A stretch of 64,000 bases of DNA from Pseudarthrobacter sp. NBSH8 (GCF_014217545.1 NZ_CP043178.1:1178001-1242000), one strand, 5' to 3'. Counted from the stretch's first letter, positions 48,561 to 58,285 are shown. Numbers and translations are program-made. The notes: a model not told the origin generated them from the sequence alone.

Positions 48561-49157
48561 ATGACTGACACCTGGCTGATCGTTGGCCTCGGTAACCCCG
48601 GGGCCGAATACAAGGACAACCGGCACAACGTCGGCCAGATGGTCCTGGACGAACTCGCGGGCCGGATGGGCGGCAAGTTCAAAACACACAAGGCACGCGC
48701 CCAAGTGCTCGAAGGGCGGCTGGGGATCGGCGGCCCACGGGTGGTGCTGTCCAAGCCGATGAGCTATATGAACGTTTCCGGCGGCCCGGTGGCGGGCCTG
48801 GCGAACTTTTACGGCATTGATCCTGACCATGTTGTTGCGGTGCACGATGAGATTGATATCCCGTTTAACACCATAAAGCTGAAATGCGGTGGCGGCGAGG
48901 GCGGGCACAACGGACTCCGGGACATGTCCAAGGCACTGGCCACCAAGGATTACTTACGGGTACGGGTGGGTGTGGGCCGCCCGCCAGGGCGGATGGAAAC
49001 TGCAGACTATGTCCTGCGCGATTTTGGCACTGCAGAATGCAAGGACCTTCCGTTCCTGCTCGATGAGGCGGCCGATGCCGTGGAATTGCTGGTCAGGGAA
49101 GGACTGACCTCGGCCCAGCAGAAGTTCCATCCGGCCAGGTCGGACGGTCAGCAATAA
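48561..49157 (+). CDS. pth: Peptidyl-tRNA hydrolase
   Basis: Frees tRNA from prematurely released peptidyl-tRNA. VGLGNPGAEYKDNRHNVG carries Asn12 and the catalytic His22. KPMSYMNVSGGPVAG is followed by DEIDIP with the active-site Asp and by GGGEGGHNGLRDM. 198 residues, typical. ATG start at 48561. It is the last of the glmU-prs-rplY-pth series, an order shared with mycobacteria. Confidence 0.97.
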   Translation: MTDTWLIVGLGNPGAEYKDNRHNVGQMVLDELAGRMGGKFKTHKARAQVLEGRLGIGGPRVVLSKPMSYMNVSGGPVAGLANFYGIDPDHVVAVHDEIDIPFNTIKLKCGGGEGGHNGLRDMSKALATKDYLRVRVGVGRPPGRMETADYVLRDFGTAECKDLPFLLDEAADAVELLVREGLTSAQQKFHPARSDGQQ

Positions 49158-49271
49158 AACTTTAAACCGGCTGTCCCCTGTTTACCTGCGTGTGCCAAGG
49201 GGTAGTCTTCTTCCTAAGCGGGGGGGCGATGGGGCTTATCCCGCTTTAGGTGGGATTTAGGGGACAAGTTC

Positions 49272-52010
49272 ATGTCAATCGAGCCACTCAGCTGGGGACG
49301 TGGGTCACCGCTCAACGACGTTGGGCTGCGCACCGACACTGCTGGCGTATCAGAGCCGCAGCGATGGTCCGTGCCCGCGCGGAGCGCCAACCTCGATGCG
49401 GTCCGTACAGCCCTGACCAGCCTCGAATCCCTGGGAGTGGTCATCACCGGCGGACGCGGCGTCGGCAAGTCCTCCTTGGCCAGGACGGCCGTCTCCGAGC
49501 TGGGACCGGATATCTGGACGTTGCAGCTGCGCAGCGGACCGTCATCCGGAACAACGCCCTACGGTTGCCTGGCTTTCCTGCTGGCGCGCCTTCCCCAGGC
49601 GTACATGGGTTCGCCCACAGCCATCCTCCGTGGCATTACATCCCTCATCAAAAGCGATGCCGCGGGGCGCCAGTGTGTCATCACCCTGGACACCGCGGGC
49701 GGCATTGATGACATGAGCGCCGGCGTACTGCTCAACATCCTCCTGACAGGGACCGCCCGCATTGTGGCCGTGGCACCCATGATCAGCGACCTTCCGGCCG
49801 ACTTCCACTGGCTCCTCAGCGACCGCCGGCTCACCGAGGTCAGGCTGGACAACCTCAATGAACTGCAGACCCGCCAGGTGCTGCTTTCCCTGCTGGGCCA
49901 CCGCGTGTCGGCCTCCCTGGTCAGCACCTTCCACACCATGGTTGGCGGTAACCCGCTGCTCCTGAAGGCGCTTGCCACCGAGCAGCAGCATTCGGGGAAC
50001 CTGGTTCTTTCGGACTCCGTCTGGACATTGCGGGACAAAGTGGTGCTCGACGGCGCGGCCAGCCTTGACGACATCGTCCGGTCCCAGTGGACCCGGAAGT
50101 CTCCGCAGGAACGGGACGTCATTGAGATGCTCTCCTGCGCCCGCAGCGTGGAACTGTCCAGGCTGACCACCGTTTACGGTGCCGGTGTGGTCGCGGACAT
50201 GGAGGATTCGGGCCTGCTGGAGATCGATTCTTCGGACCACCGATGGGTTTCACTGCGTGAAAAGTACCTCGGCGACGTTGTCCGCTCCTGGCTGAGCATC
50301 ACTCGGCGACGGGAACTGCGGAGCCTCCTCCTGGGCGGCAAGGAGCCTGACCCTGCCACCATGACGGTGGAGGAGCTGATGGCGTTCGGCGCCTGGACCC
50401 AGGAATGCGAGGCTGAGTTGAGTCCGGCCATGGCGCTGGCCGCTGCCGAAGCCGCAGTGCAGCTCTTTGACCCTCATTTTGCCCTCAAGTACGCCGACAC
50501 ACTGAAGCGGAATGACCCCCAATGGGTGCCTGCCCAGCGGCAGAAGGCGGCAGCGTACCTGCTCATGGACCTGCCGGTGCAGGCCATGGCAGCATTGGAC
50601 GATATTTCCCAGCCGCAGCTGGACAACCTGGACGTTGAAGAGTTCGCCCGGGTGGTCGCCGCCAAATCGCGGGTTATGGTCTGGCTCCCCGAACACACCG
50701 CCCGCATGCCGGCACTTCTGCAGACGGCACGGGAGCGGCTTGGCGTGGAACCGGGAATCGCGAAGGGCTGGCCGGAGCCTCTGGCTGCTGCGGCCAACCG
50801 GATCAGCCTGAGCGAATTCGAGTACCAGGCCTTCGTGGGGGACTACGCCGCTGCCCTGCCGGCGCTGGAAGCCGCCGCGGACCCTGGGCAGAATCCGGAT
50901 ACGTGGTTCAGGATGAACTCAGCGGTAATCCTCATGAGCGCACTGTCCATGACAGGGCGGGAAATGGACGCGCTGAGCCTGATGAGGCAGGTGGGCGGGC
51001 AGATCTCGGACGCCGGCGAGATCGTGGGGCTGCGTGAGAAGTTCGCCGGCCGGGCGTACAACGTGCTCCTGATGGCAGGGCAGTGGCGCCGGTGCATCGA
51101 CCTCCTGGATCCGCCTTCCGCGCGCGAATTCCACCGGCTCCCTTACCGGAGTGCTGCCGCGGAGCTCGCTGCCGGCATCGCCTACGTGTACTCGGGCCGC
51201 GGTGCCGTGGCCCTTGATTCGCTGCTCTCGGCCGCTGCGCAGCTGGAGCTGCGGCCCGTCCAGAGCATGCTCCGCGCCTCTTACGCTGCCATCGCCTTCG
51301 CATATGCGCAGATCGGCAATGCCGGGCAGTCCCGGAAATATCTTGACAGACTGCAGCGGACAGCAGGTGCCGCTGACCATGCCACCCGGAGCCGCACTGA
51401 ATTCTGTGCCGATATGGCCGCCCGTTGGCTGGGGGACAGCGACGCAGCCACCCGCCTCAAGCAGTCCGCCCGCCGCGACATCGCAACAGGCAGGTTCACC
51501 CTTGCCGGGGTCAGCCTGCTCGGAGCAACAGTCAACGGCACGGAAGCTGACTTCCGGCTGATGGAACAAGTAGCCGGGCATCGCCAGGGCCCCTTGGCCG
51601 AAATTTCGCGGCTGATCGCCGTGGGCAGCCGGACCCGCGATGCCAAAGCGTTGCTCGCCGGCGGGGAACTGGCGGCCACCCTCGAACTGGACGCTGTTGA
51701 GGCCCGTTGCATGGCGCTGGCCGTTGACTACGCCCGGCAGGCCGGTGACTCGGTCTCCGCCAGGACTGCACAGGCCCGGCTTGACATCCTTGCAGCCACC
51801 GTTGCCAGCCTGCCGATCGTACCGAGCAGCGGCAGCCCGCTCCTGACAGCGCGGGAGAGGCAGATCGCGCGGCTGGCAGGCCGGGGCGCGTCCAACCGTG
51901 ACATTGCCGTAGAGATGGGAGTGTCCGTGCGCACTGTGGAAGGACACCTTTACCAGGTCTTTACCAAACTCGGAGTAACGTCCAGGGGTGATCTGACTGG
52001 ACTCGTATAG
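49272..52010 (+). CDS. Large ATPase/LuxR-type regulator, first of tandem pair
   Basis: A 912-residue protein: N-terminal STAND-like ATPase with Walker A TGGRGVGKSS (59-68), a helical middle of about 550 residues (TPR-like but no clear repeats), and a C-terminal LuxR HTH (about 853-912; LTARERQIARLAGRG, SVRTVEGHLYQVFTKLGV). The Walker B strand reads QCVITLDTAGGID, with Thr-Ala where two acidic residues plus Ala/His are usual, so ATP hydrolysis may be impaired. No receiver, sensor or membrane segment is visible. AGGGGAC precedes the ATG. It overlaps or abuts a paralogue just downstream. Its signal and targets are unknown. Confidence 0.82.
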   Translation: MSIEPLSWGRGSPLNDVGLRTDTAGVSEPQRWSVPARSANLDAVRTALTSLESLGVVITGGRGVGKSSLARTAVSELGPDIWTLQLRSGPSSGTTPYGCLAFLLARLPQAYMGSPTAILRGITSLIKSDAAGRQCVITLDTAGGIDDMSAGVLLNILLTGTARIVAVAPMISDLPADFHWLLSDRRLTEVRLDNLNELQTRQVLLSLLGHRVSASLVSTFHTMVGGNPLLLKALATEQQHSGNLVLSDSVWTLRDKVVLDGAASLDDIVRSQWTRKSPQERDVIEMLSCARSVELSRLTTVYGAGVVADMEDSGLLEIDSSDHRWVSLREKYLGDVVRSWLSITRRRELRSLLLGGKEPDPATMTVEELMAFGAWTQECEAELSPAMALAAAEAAVQLFDPHFALKYADTLKRNDPQWVPAQRQKAAAYLLMDLPVQAMAALDDISQPQLDNLDVEEFARVVAAKSRVMVWLPEHTARMPALLQTARERLGVEPGIAKGWPEPLAAAANRISLSEFEYQAFVGDYAAALPALEAAADPGQNPDTWFRMNSAVILMSALSMTGREMDALSLMRQVGGQISDAGEIVGLREKFAGRAYNVLLMAGQWRRCIDLLDPPSAREFHRLPYRSAAAELAAGIAYVYSGRGAVALDSLLSAAAQLELRPVQSMLRASYAAIAFAYAQIGNAGQSRKYLDRLQRTAGAADHATRSRTEFCADMAARWLGDSDAATRLKQSARRDIATGRFTLAGVSLLGATVNGTEADFRLMEQVAGHRQGPLAEISRLIAVGSRTRDAKALLAGGELAATLELDAVEARCMALAVDYARQAGDSVSARTAQARLDILAATVASLPIVPSSGSPLLTARERQIARLAGRGASNRDIAVEMGVSVRTVEGHLYQVFTKLGVTSRGDLTGLV

Positions 52011-52113
52011 CGGCCACGCAGCCAAACCAGGACCGCCGTACCGGCTCCTCACGGGCCGGCGTGAACCGCTGGACCGGATCTGCAATATCATCCGCAGCCG
52101 CACGAGTCAGGCA

Positions 52114-54717
52114 GTGTTCCTCATGGCGGGCCCGGGCATCGGAAAATCAACGCTGACCGAGGCCATCACCGAGCGGCTTGCCCAGGAGATGATCATTGTT
52201 CAGATTCATGGAAGCTCGTCGCTCTCCGGCGTACCCTTTGGAGTTCTGGCGCCCTACACCGCGGAGCTCACTGCCGAGGACTCGGTGTCTCCGGTGGCTG
52301 TGCTGCGGTCTGTGTGGAGGTACTTTGAGAAGCTGAAAGGCGGCAAAGATACCCCGTTGCTTCTGATGATGGATGACGCCCACCACTTGGACGAGGCAAC
52401 GGCCAGCATTGTGGCCGACATGATCACCGCCGGCTGGGCCACCGTGCTCGCTGCCGGCAGGCCGCGACCCGGGCTGCCGCAGCCGCTCGCACAGCTCTGG
52501 TACGACGGCCTGGCCGAGCGTGTGGATCTGCGTCCCATGAACCGGGAGCAGATCGAGGAAGTCCTCTCCCATGCCCTTGATGGAACAGTCCCCGCTGCAA
52601 CCATTGACACTATCTGGAGTGCATCCGGCGGAAATCCGCGGATTCTTGATGCCTTGTTGCACGATGCCGCAGAGCGGGGCCAACTCGCAAAGCGGAACGG
52701 GATCTGGATGCTGCTGGGCCCCTTGCCTGCCGACGGACCAAGGCTCACCGAGGTGGTGGTGAAGGACATGCTCCGCCGCGGCCCGGAAGAACAGGAAGTC
52801 CTGAAACTTGTTGCCCTCGCCGGGCCCGTGAGCCGGAAGGTGATCGAGGATACCTTTGGCGCCGAAGTGGTGCGCACGCTTCTGGACCAGCAGATGATCG
52901 TCGAAAATTCCGGTGTTCCGGCCGAACTCCGGATCTGGAACTCCGTATTCGGAGAGGCGCTCCGCACCAGCATCTCGGTGTCGCGGAGCCTGCAGCTGCT
53001 TGAAAAGATCCGGGACCAGCTCGGAACCGCACCCGAAGGATCTGAAGGCAGGATGCGGGCCGTGGAATGGGCCCTCGAATGTGGATTCAAAATATCCGGT
53101 CCCGAGCTGCTTGAGGCCGCAGGCACCGCCTTGGTCCACTCCCGAAATTGGAGCAGCCGTACGATGGCGGCAAAGGTCGCGGATCCCGACCTCGTGCCCC
53201 AGGCGCAGGCTGTCCAGGCAAGGGCCCTATTCAATGAAGGCGACTTCGTTGGTGCGGCCAAGCTTCTGGACGGGTGCTGGCTGCAGCTGGGGAAGGGGCC
53301 CTGGGCTGTCCCGGTCATGATGCTCAGGGCAATGGCACATCAGGCTCTGGGGACACCGCTGGCAGTATTCGCAGCCGATTCCCGCGGAGCGCTTCAGAGC
53401 GCCGGTGCCATGCCTGCTGGCCCCTTGGCCGTGCCGCATGATTCCCAACAGGCACCCGGTGCTCCTGACAAGATCTGGCAGGAGCGCTTGCTTCACCTGT
53501 TGGAACTTGGCGAAGCCGGCAACCACCAGGCTTTGGCGGCCGAGGTCCAGGAACTTCGTAGCAGCCGCGGGGGTGATGCCACGGAGGACGCCCTGCATGC
53601 TGTGGGACTCGCGCTGTTGGCCCATGCCCTCGCCTCGGCCGGACGCGCCCTCCAGGGGCTGGATGCTGCATTGCTGTCGGCCTCGGAACTTCCCGCCCTG
53701 CAGGGTGGCGTGTTCTTCTTCAATGAATTTGTCCTCGGGCGCCTGGTGGCAGACTACCTGGCCATGGGGGAGTGGGATTCGGCGGAACGGGAGTTGGCGA
53801 ACTACGCCGCCGGACAGCCGAGGGGTATCGCATATTTCAGCGGCAGCCTCGAGGTACTCCGTGGCTACTCGTTGCTGCGGCAGGGGCGGATGGAACGCGC
53901 CTACCAAACGCTCTTACCGGCTGTGGAGACCTTGCGGCTCAACGACCCGTTGCAGCTGTTCCGGTTTGGTTCCGGGCTGGCATTCTATGTAGCGGCGAGG
54001 CTCGGTGACTCCGCCCAGGCCGGCCGGCTTGAGTTGGATTACAAGGATTCACCTTTGGGCTCCACCGGCTTCGGACTCCTTGCCACGGCCTACGCCGCAG
54101 CAGCATCAGAGTATGTGGCGCATGACGGAAAAGGCCTGGCGTCCCTCCACACACTGTCCACCACGCGCGAGGTGACCAGCCGAGCCGGGACACTTCTGGA
54201 GCTTTTGGCACTCTGCTGGGACCTTGGCGATCATTCCGTGATCCCTTTGGTCCACACGTTGGCGGTGAACGTTGAAGGCCCCTGGGCCGCTGCAATGCTC
54301 ACCCTGGCGGAGCATTGGGAGTCCGAAGACGCGGATTCCATCATGGAGACGGCGGCCATGCTTGAAGGCGCCGGATTCGTCAACCTGGCGAGGGAGGCCT
54401 ACGCCCGGTCGAGCACCGTCCTTGAGAGCTCCGGGGAGCGCCGGCGGGCCCGTCAGGCGGTGGCCCTGCGGGAGAAGTGTGACCACGAACTGGGGGAGCG
54501 GTTTCGGGAAGGCCACTTCATCGCCGCAGCACCGAGCGTGCACCTCACGCGCAGGGAACAGGACATCGTAGAGCTCGCTGTGCAGGGCCTCACCGACCGG
54601 GAGATCGCACAGAAGCTCATGGTGTCCGTGCGTACCGTGGAGGGTCACCTTTACCGCACCTACGTCAAACTCGGCGTGCGGAGCCGCGACGAACTGGCTA
54701 CAGCCCTTCCGCACTAG
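52114..54717 (+). CDS. Large ATPase/LuxR-type regulator, second of tandem pair
   Basis: Same architecture as the preceding gene: Walker A AGPGIGKST, an intact Walker B LLLMMDDAHHLDE, a helical middle and a C-terminal LuxR HTH (LTRREQDIVELAVQG, SVRTVEGHLYRTYVKLGV). The GTG given yields 867 residues but cuts in just before Walker A. The same frame upstream, back to a TGA at 51994, encodes 39 more residues including YRLLTGRREPLDRICNIIRS, which looks like the usual start of such ATPase domains, yet contains no ATG, GTG or TTG. A CTG at 51997, inside the end of the first gene, could be the true start. Paralogy and spacing indicate an operon and an old duplication. Confidence 0.82.
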   Translation: MFLMAGPGIGKSTLTEAITERLAQEMIIVQIHGSSSLSGVPFGVLAPYTAELTAEDSVSPVAVLRSVWRYFEKLKGGKDTPLLLMMDDAHHLDEATASIVADMITAGWATVLAAGRPRPGLPQPLAQLWYDGLAERVDLRPMNREQIEEVLSHALDGTVPAATIDTIWSASGGNPRILDALLHDAAERGQLAKRNGIWMLLGPLPADGPRLTEVVVKDMLRRGPEEQEVLKLVALAGPVSRKVIEDTFGAEVVRTLLDQQMIVENSGVPAELRIWNSVFGEALRTSISVSRSLQLLEKIRDQLGTAPEGSEGRMRAVEWALECGFKISGPELLEAAGTALVHSRNWSSRTMAAKVADPDLVPQAQAVQARALFNEGDFVGAAKLLDGCWLQLGKGPWAVPVMMLRAMAHQALGTPLAVFAADSRGALQSAGAMPAGPLAVPHDSQQAPGAPDKIWQERLLHLLELGEAGNHQALAAEVQELRSSRGGDATEDALHAVGLALLAHALASAGRALQGLDAALLSASELPALQGGVFFFNEFVLGRLVADYLAMGEWDSAERELANYAAGQPRGIAYFSGSLEVLRGYSLLRQGRMERAYQTLLPAVETLRLNDPLQLFRFGSGLAFYVAARLGDSAQAGRLELDYKDSPLGSTGFGLLATAYAAAASEYVAHDGKGLASLHTLSTTREVTSRAGTLLELLALCWDLGDHSVIPLVHTLAVNVEGPWAAAMLTLAEHWESEDADSIMETAAMLEGAGFVNLAREAYARSSTVLESSGERRRARQAVALREKCDHELGERFREGHFIAAAPSVHLTRREQDIVELAVQGLTDREIAQKLMVSVRTVEGHLYRTYVKLGVRSRDELATALPH

Positions 54718-55140
54718 GGACTGCGTACGGAAGCCGTCCGTCCGGGCCCCGGAGTGCGGACGTCCGGATATGCGTATCCACGGGGCCTAACGCGTAGCCC
54801 AGGCGCAAAAAACTAGAGTACTGCCTACTCGTGTGCCGGGCGTTCGTGTGCGGTTGACTTAGTGCGGCAGGAAAACCCGGAGTCACAGGAAACCGCGGAC
54901 CGGCCAACAGACTATTTAGGCCTCGTTTTGACGCAAGCTTCCGGCCCCTGCGGCCGGATCGAAACGGGGTCGGCGACGTCGGAGTCTTCTGAGACCGAGA
55001 CTCTCCCCCCAGCCGTCGCCGGCCCTCACTTCCGCGGGCTGAAGCCCGGAGCTGCTGTGGCGGTTGCCCATCGGGCCGCCGCCACAGTGGTGTTGTGGGA
55101 CAATTGAGTGTCAATCCATTGGCATCTCAAGGAGTTCGCT
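54718..55140 (+). other. 423-nt non-coding region with four consecutive stem-loops before sufS
   Basis: No convincing gene lies here. From 54941 the plus strand can form: CCGGCC-CCTGC-GGCCGG (54941-54957); GTCGGCGACG with CGTCGCCGGC (54969-54978/55015-55024) enclosing GAGTCT/AGACTC; CGGGC-TGAA-GCCCG (55035-55048); and CTGTGGCGG (55055-55063) with CCGCCACAG (55079-55087), enclosing GCCC-ATC-GGGC. The last hairpin ends 53 nt before the sufS start. The first may be a terminator for the LuxR pair; together they could form a structured leader or small RNA. TTGACT near 54855 is a possible -35. Confidence 0.5.
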
Positions 55141-56466
55141 TTGGCCCTAGTATCAACGCCTGCCACGCTGGAACGCGCAGTGCCGGCCATGGATAACGCC
55201 GAAGTCCTCAGGATTCGGAACGACTTCCCCATACTTGGCCAACTGGTCAACGGCCAGCCCTTGGTGTACCTCGATTCGGGCGCCACGTCGCAGAACCCGC
55301 TGAGCGTCATCGAAGCTGAGCAGGAGTTTTACGAACAGCGCAACGCTGCCGTGCACCGCGGTGCCCACTATCTGGCAGTGGAGGCAACCGAGGTTTTCGA
55401 AGATGCCCGCCAGACCATCGCAGACTTCATCGGTGCCGACTACGCGGAAACGGTGTGGACCTCCAACGCCACCGAAGGCCTGAACCTGATCAGCTACACG
55501 CTGTCGAACGCCTCGCTGTGGGCGGCGCAGGGGCGCGGTGACGCGCGGCTGAAAGAGCTTGGAGTGGGCCCGGGTGACCAGATCGTGGTGACGGAAATGG
55601 AGCACCACGCCAACCTGATCCCCTGGCAGGAACTGGCGTTCCGCACCGGCGCCACGTTGCGCTACATCCCCATCGACGACGCCGGTGCCCTGCGGATGGA
55701 CATTGCGGCCCAGATCCTGGGACAAAAAACCAAGGTCCTCGCCTTCACCCACGCCTCCAACGTGCTGGGCACCATTAATCCCGTGCAGGAACTGGTCGCG
55801 CTGGGGCAGCGGGCCGGAGCCCTGGTGGTCCTGGACGCCTGCCAGTCCGCGCCGCACCTGCCGTTGAACGTCAAGGAGCTTGACGTCGACTTCGCCGTCT
55901 TCTCCGGCCACAAGATGCTGGCGCCCACCGGAATCGGTGTCCTCTACGGTAGACAGGACATCCTGGACGTGCTGCCGCCGTTCCTCACCGGAGGTTCCAT
56001 GATCACCACCGTGACCATGGAACGGGCCGAGTACCTGCCCGCGCCGCAGCGCTTCGAGGCCGGTACCCAGCGCATCTCGCAGGCGGTTGCCCTGGCCGCC
56101 GCAGCCAACTACCTCACGGAAACCGGCCTGGACCGCGTGCACCGCTGGGAATCGGAGCTCGGCCAGCGGATGGTAGCGGGACTGGAGTCCATTCCCGGCA
56201 TCCGCGTGCTGGGGCCCAGCGCAGGACAGGAACGGATCGGCCTTGCCGCATTCCACGTCGATGGCGTGCACGCGCACGACGTCGGGCAGTTCCTGGATTC
56301 CCGGGGCATCGCCGTCCGCGTGGGTCACCATTGTGCCCAGCCGCTGCACCGCCGCCTGGGCCTGACCGCAACCACCAGAGCAAGCGCCTACCTGTACAAC
56401 ACCACAGACGACGTCGACGCCTTCCTGGAAGCCGTAGCCGGAGTCCGCTCCTACTTCCGCGTCTAG
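55141..56466 (+). CDS. sufS: SufS-type cysteine desulfurase
   Basis: PLP enzyme that takes sulfur from cysteine for Fe-S cluster assembly. Type II features: YLDSGATSQNP, HRGAHYLA, the PLP lysine in FSGHKMLAPTGIGVLYG, and the active-site cysteine in RVGHHCAQPLHRRLG. The TTG at 55141 has AAGGAG six bases upstream and gives 441 residues; an in-frame ATG at 55108 has no such site. sufU follows after 24 nt, so it should donate sulfur to SufU. The sufBCD genes are not in this window. Confidence 0.95.
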   Translation: MALVSTPATLERAVPAMDNAEVLRIRNDFPILGQLVNGQPLVYLDSGATSQNPLSVIEAEQEFYEQRNAAVHRGAHYLAVEATEVFEDARQTIADFIGADYAETVWTSNATEGLNLISYTLSNASLWAAQGRGDARLKELGVGPGDQIVVTEMEHHANLIPWQELAFRTGATLRYIPIDDAGALRMDIAAQILGQKTKVLAFTHASNVLGTINPVQELVALGQRAGALVVLDACQSAPHLPLNVKELDVDFAVFSGHKMLAPTGIGVLYGRQDILDVLPPFLTGGSMITTVTMERAEYLPAPQRFEAGTQRISQAVALAAAANYLTETGLDRVHRWESELGQRMVAGLESIPGIRVLGPSAGQERIGLAAFHVDGVHAHDVGQFLDSRGIAVRVGHHCAQPLHRRLGLTATTRASAYLYNTTDDVDAFLEAVAGVRSYFRV

Positions 56467-56490
56467 CGCGATCACCGAAGGTACACCGCA

Positions 56491-56940
56491 ATGAGCCTTG
56501 ACCAGCTGTATCAGCAGATCATCCTTGACCATTCCAAGGTCCGCCACGGCAGTGGACTGGCGGGAATCGCCGCGCCGGCGGGGGCGTCCACGGGCCAGTC
56601 CCGCCAGCTCAACCCCGTCTGCGGTGACGAAGTCACGCTGCGGGTGGCTGTGGAAGGCGGCAAGGTGGCGCAGATTTCCTGGGACGGCGAAGGCTGCTCC
56701 ATCTCGATGGCATCGGCGTCGGTCCTCAGCGAACTCGGGGAGGGAATGACCGTGGACGAACTCCGTGCCGTCATTGGCAACTTCCGCGAAGTGCTCCGCT
56801 CGCGTGGGAAAGTCAACGCCGATCCCGAAATCCTGGGCGACGCCGCCGCATTTGAGGGTGTGGCCCGCTACGCCGCGCGCGTTAAGTGCGCCATGATTTC
56901 CTGGGTGGCCGCCGAGGACGCCCTGAACCAGGCAACCTAG
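56491..56940 (+). CDS. sufU: SufU-type sulfur acceptor/Fe-S assembly protein
   Basis: Zinc-dependent sulfurtransferase partner of SufS. The three conserved cysteines are Cys44 (NPVCGDE, with Asp46), Cys69 (GEGCSIS) and Cys133 (KCAMISW). The insertion between the second and third distinguishes SufU from IscU and fits this sequence. 149 residues. ATG start at 56491, 24 nt after sufS. Convergent with nhaA. Confidence 0.95.
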   Translation: MSLDQLYQQIILDHSKVRHGSGLAGIAAPAGASTGQSRQLNPVCGDEVTLRVAVEGGKVAQISWDGEGCSISMASASVLSELGEGMTVDELRAVIGNFREVLRSRGKVNADPEILGDAAAFEGVARYAARVKCAMISWVAAEDALNQAT

Positions 56941-56964
56941 GCCCGCACGGTCCGAAGCCGGGCC
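56940..56964. terminator. Hairpin between sufU and nhaA
   Basis: GGCCCG (56940-56945) pairs with CGGGCC (56959-56964). It directly follows the sufU stop and lies 8 nt from the end of convergent nhaA. Confidence 0.45.
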
Positions 56965-56971
56965 GCGGCGG

Positions 56972-58285
56972 TCAGCGCCGCTGCTCGAAAACGTCCGGGA
57001 CGCCGTCGCCGTCAGCATCGCGCCGTTCCGTCTCTTCCACTTCGCGGTAATGCCGGTTCCGCAGCCGGAGCACCACGGCGGCGAGCAGGGCGGCCGCCAG
57101 TGATCCGGTGAGGATGGCCACCTTCGAGTGGTCATCGTGCGCCGAGCCCGCACCGAAGCTCAGCTCCGCGATCAGCAGCGACACCGTGAAGCCCACTCCG
57201 GCCAACATTGCAAGGCCGGCAACATCGATCCAGGCGAGGCCGTCGTCGAGCTTTGCCCTGGTGGTCTTCGTGATCAGGTAGGTAGTGCCGAACACTCCAA
57301 TCGTCTTGCCGACCACCAACGCAGCCACAATTCCCAACGCCACAGGATCCGCGAGGGCCGACCGGAAGCCGTCCAGGCCGCCCACGGCTACTCCGGCCGA
57401 AAAGAAGGCGAAGATCGGGACGGCGAAACCTGCCGAAAGCGGGCGGAGCCGGTGTTCAAAGGACTCAGCCATCCCGGAGCCCGTCTCACCACGATTCCGC
57501 GACGCCAATACCGGCACGGCAAATCCGAGCAGCACGCCGGCCACCGTGGCGTGGATACCGGAGGCGTGCACGAGTCCCCAGGTGGCGGCGGCCAGCGGCA
57601 GCAACAGATACCAGCTGCGGACCCTCCTCTGGGCCAGAAGGGCAAACAGCCCCAGCGGAACCAGTGCCGCCAGCAAGAAGAGCGGCTGCAGTCCGGACGA
57701 GTAGAAGAAAGCGATGATGCCGATGGCCAGCAGGTCATCTACTACGGCCAAGGTCAGCAGGAAGGTCCGGAGGGCAGCAGGCAGGTGGGTGTTGATGACT
57801 GCCAGGACGGCCAGGGCAAAAGCGATATCGGTGGCTGTGGGAATTGCCCAGCCACGCAGGCTCTCAGCGTCCTGCCCCTGGTTCACCAGCGTATAGATCA
57901 GGGCGGGAACTGCAACCCCTCCCACGGCCGCGGCCACGGGAACCACGGCCTTGGACACCTTGCGAAGTTCGCCGGAGACGAACTCCCGCTTGAGTTCCAG
58001 GCCGGCCAGGAAGAAGAAGATGGCCAGGAGACCGTCGGAGGCCCACTGCCCCAAGGAGAGCCGGAGGTGCCAGGGTTCGTAACCGATTTTCAGGTCCCGC
58101 AGTGTGAAGTAGCCCTCGGCCGCCGGTGAGTTGGCCCAGAGGAGTGCGGCAGCAGTCGCCAACAAGAGGAGGGCGCCGCCGGCTGTTTCCAGTCTGAGGA
58201 TCGCGGAGATCCGCAGGAATTCAGGGTAGCTTGAGCGGCTGAGGACCTTAGCGGCGAAGGCGGGACGGGAAGGGTGCTTGGCCAT
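56972..58285 (-). CDS. nhaA: Na+/H+ antiporter NhaA
   Basis: Secondary antiporter extruding Na+ for protons; pH and salt homeostasis. Around eleven membrane helices are predicted over 437 residues. The paired aspartates of the ion site appear in [18 protein letters not shown], and [17 protein letters not shown] and [16 protein letters not shown] are family motifs. The hydrophilic C-terminal tail ([15 protein letters not shown]) resembles a calcium-binding DxDxDG loop, an unusual ending. Start at ATG 58285. Confidence 0.95.
   Translation of the reverse strand: MAKHPSRPAFAAKVLSRSSYPEFLRISAILRLETAGGALLLLATAAALLWANSPAAEGYFTLRDLKIGYEPWHLRLSLGQWASDGLLAIFFFLAGLELKREFVSGELRKVSKAVVPVAAAVGGVAVPALIYTLVNQGQDAESLRGWAIPTATDIAFALAVLAVINTHLPAALRTFLLTLAVVDDLLAIGIIAFFYSSGLQPLFLLAALVPLGLFALLAQRRVRSWYLLLPLAAATWGLVHASGIHATVAGVLLGFAVPVLASRNRGETGSGMAESFEHRLRPLSAGFAVPIFAFFSAGVAVGGLDGFRSALADPVALGIVAALVVGKTIGVFGTTYLITKTTRAKLDDGLAWIDVAGLAMLAGVGFTVSLLIAELSFGAGSAHDDHSKVAILTGSLAAALLAAVVLRLRNRHYREVEETERRDADGDGVPDVFEQRR

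Noticed and set aside
55005..55015. 6C small RNA suggested by a run of six C
   Set aside because: 6C RNA needs C-rich loops in two hairpins; only one C run is present and the surrounding fold differs.
54862..55107. 81-residue ORF in the region before sufS
   Set aside because: No domain or ribosome site, and it overlaps the stem-loop series; coding is unlikely.
55153..57153. 666-residue open frame antisense to sufS and sufU
   Set aside because: It spans two certain genes on the opposite strand; the composition is that of a shadow frame.
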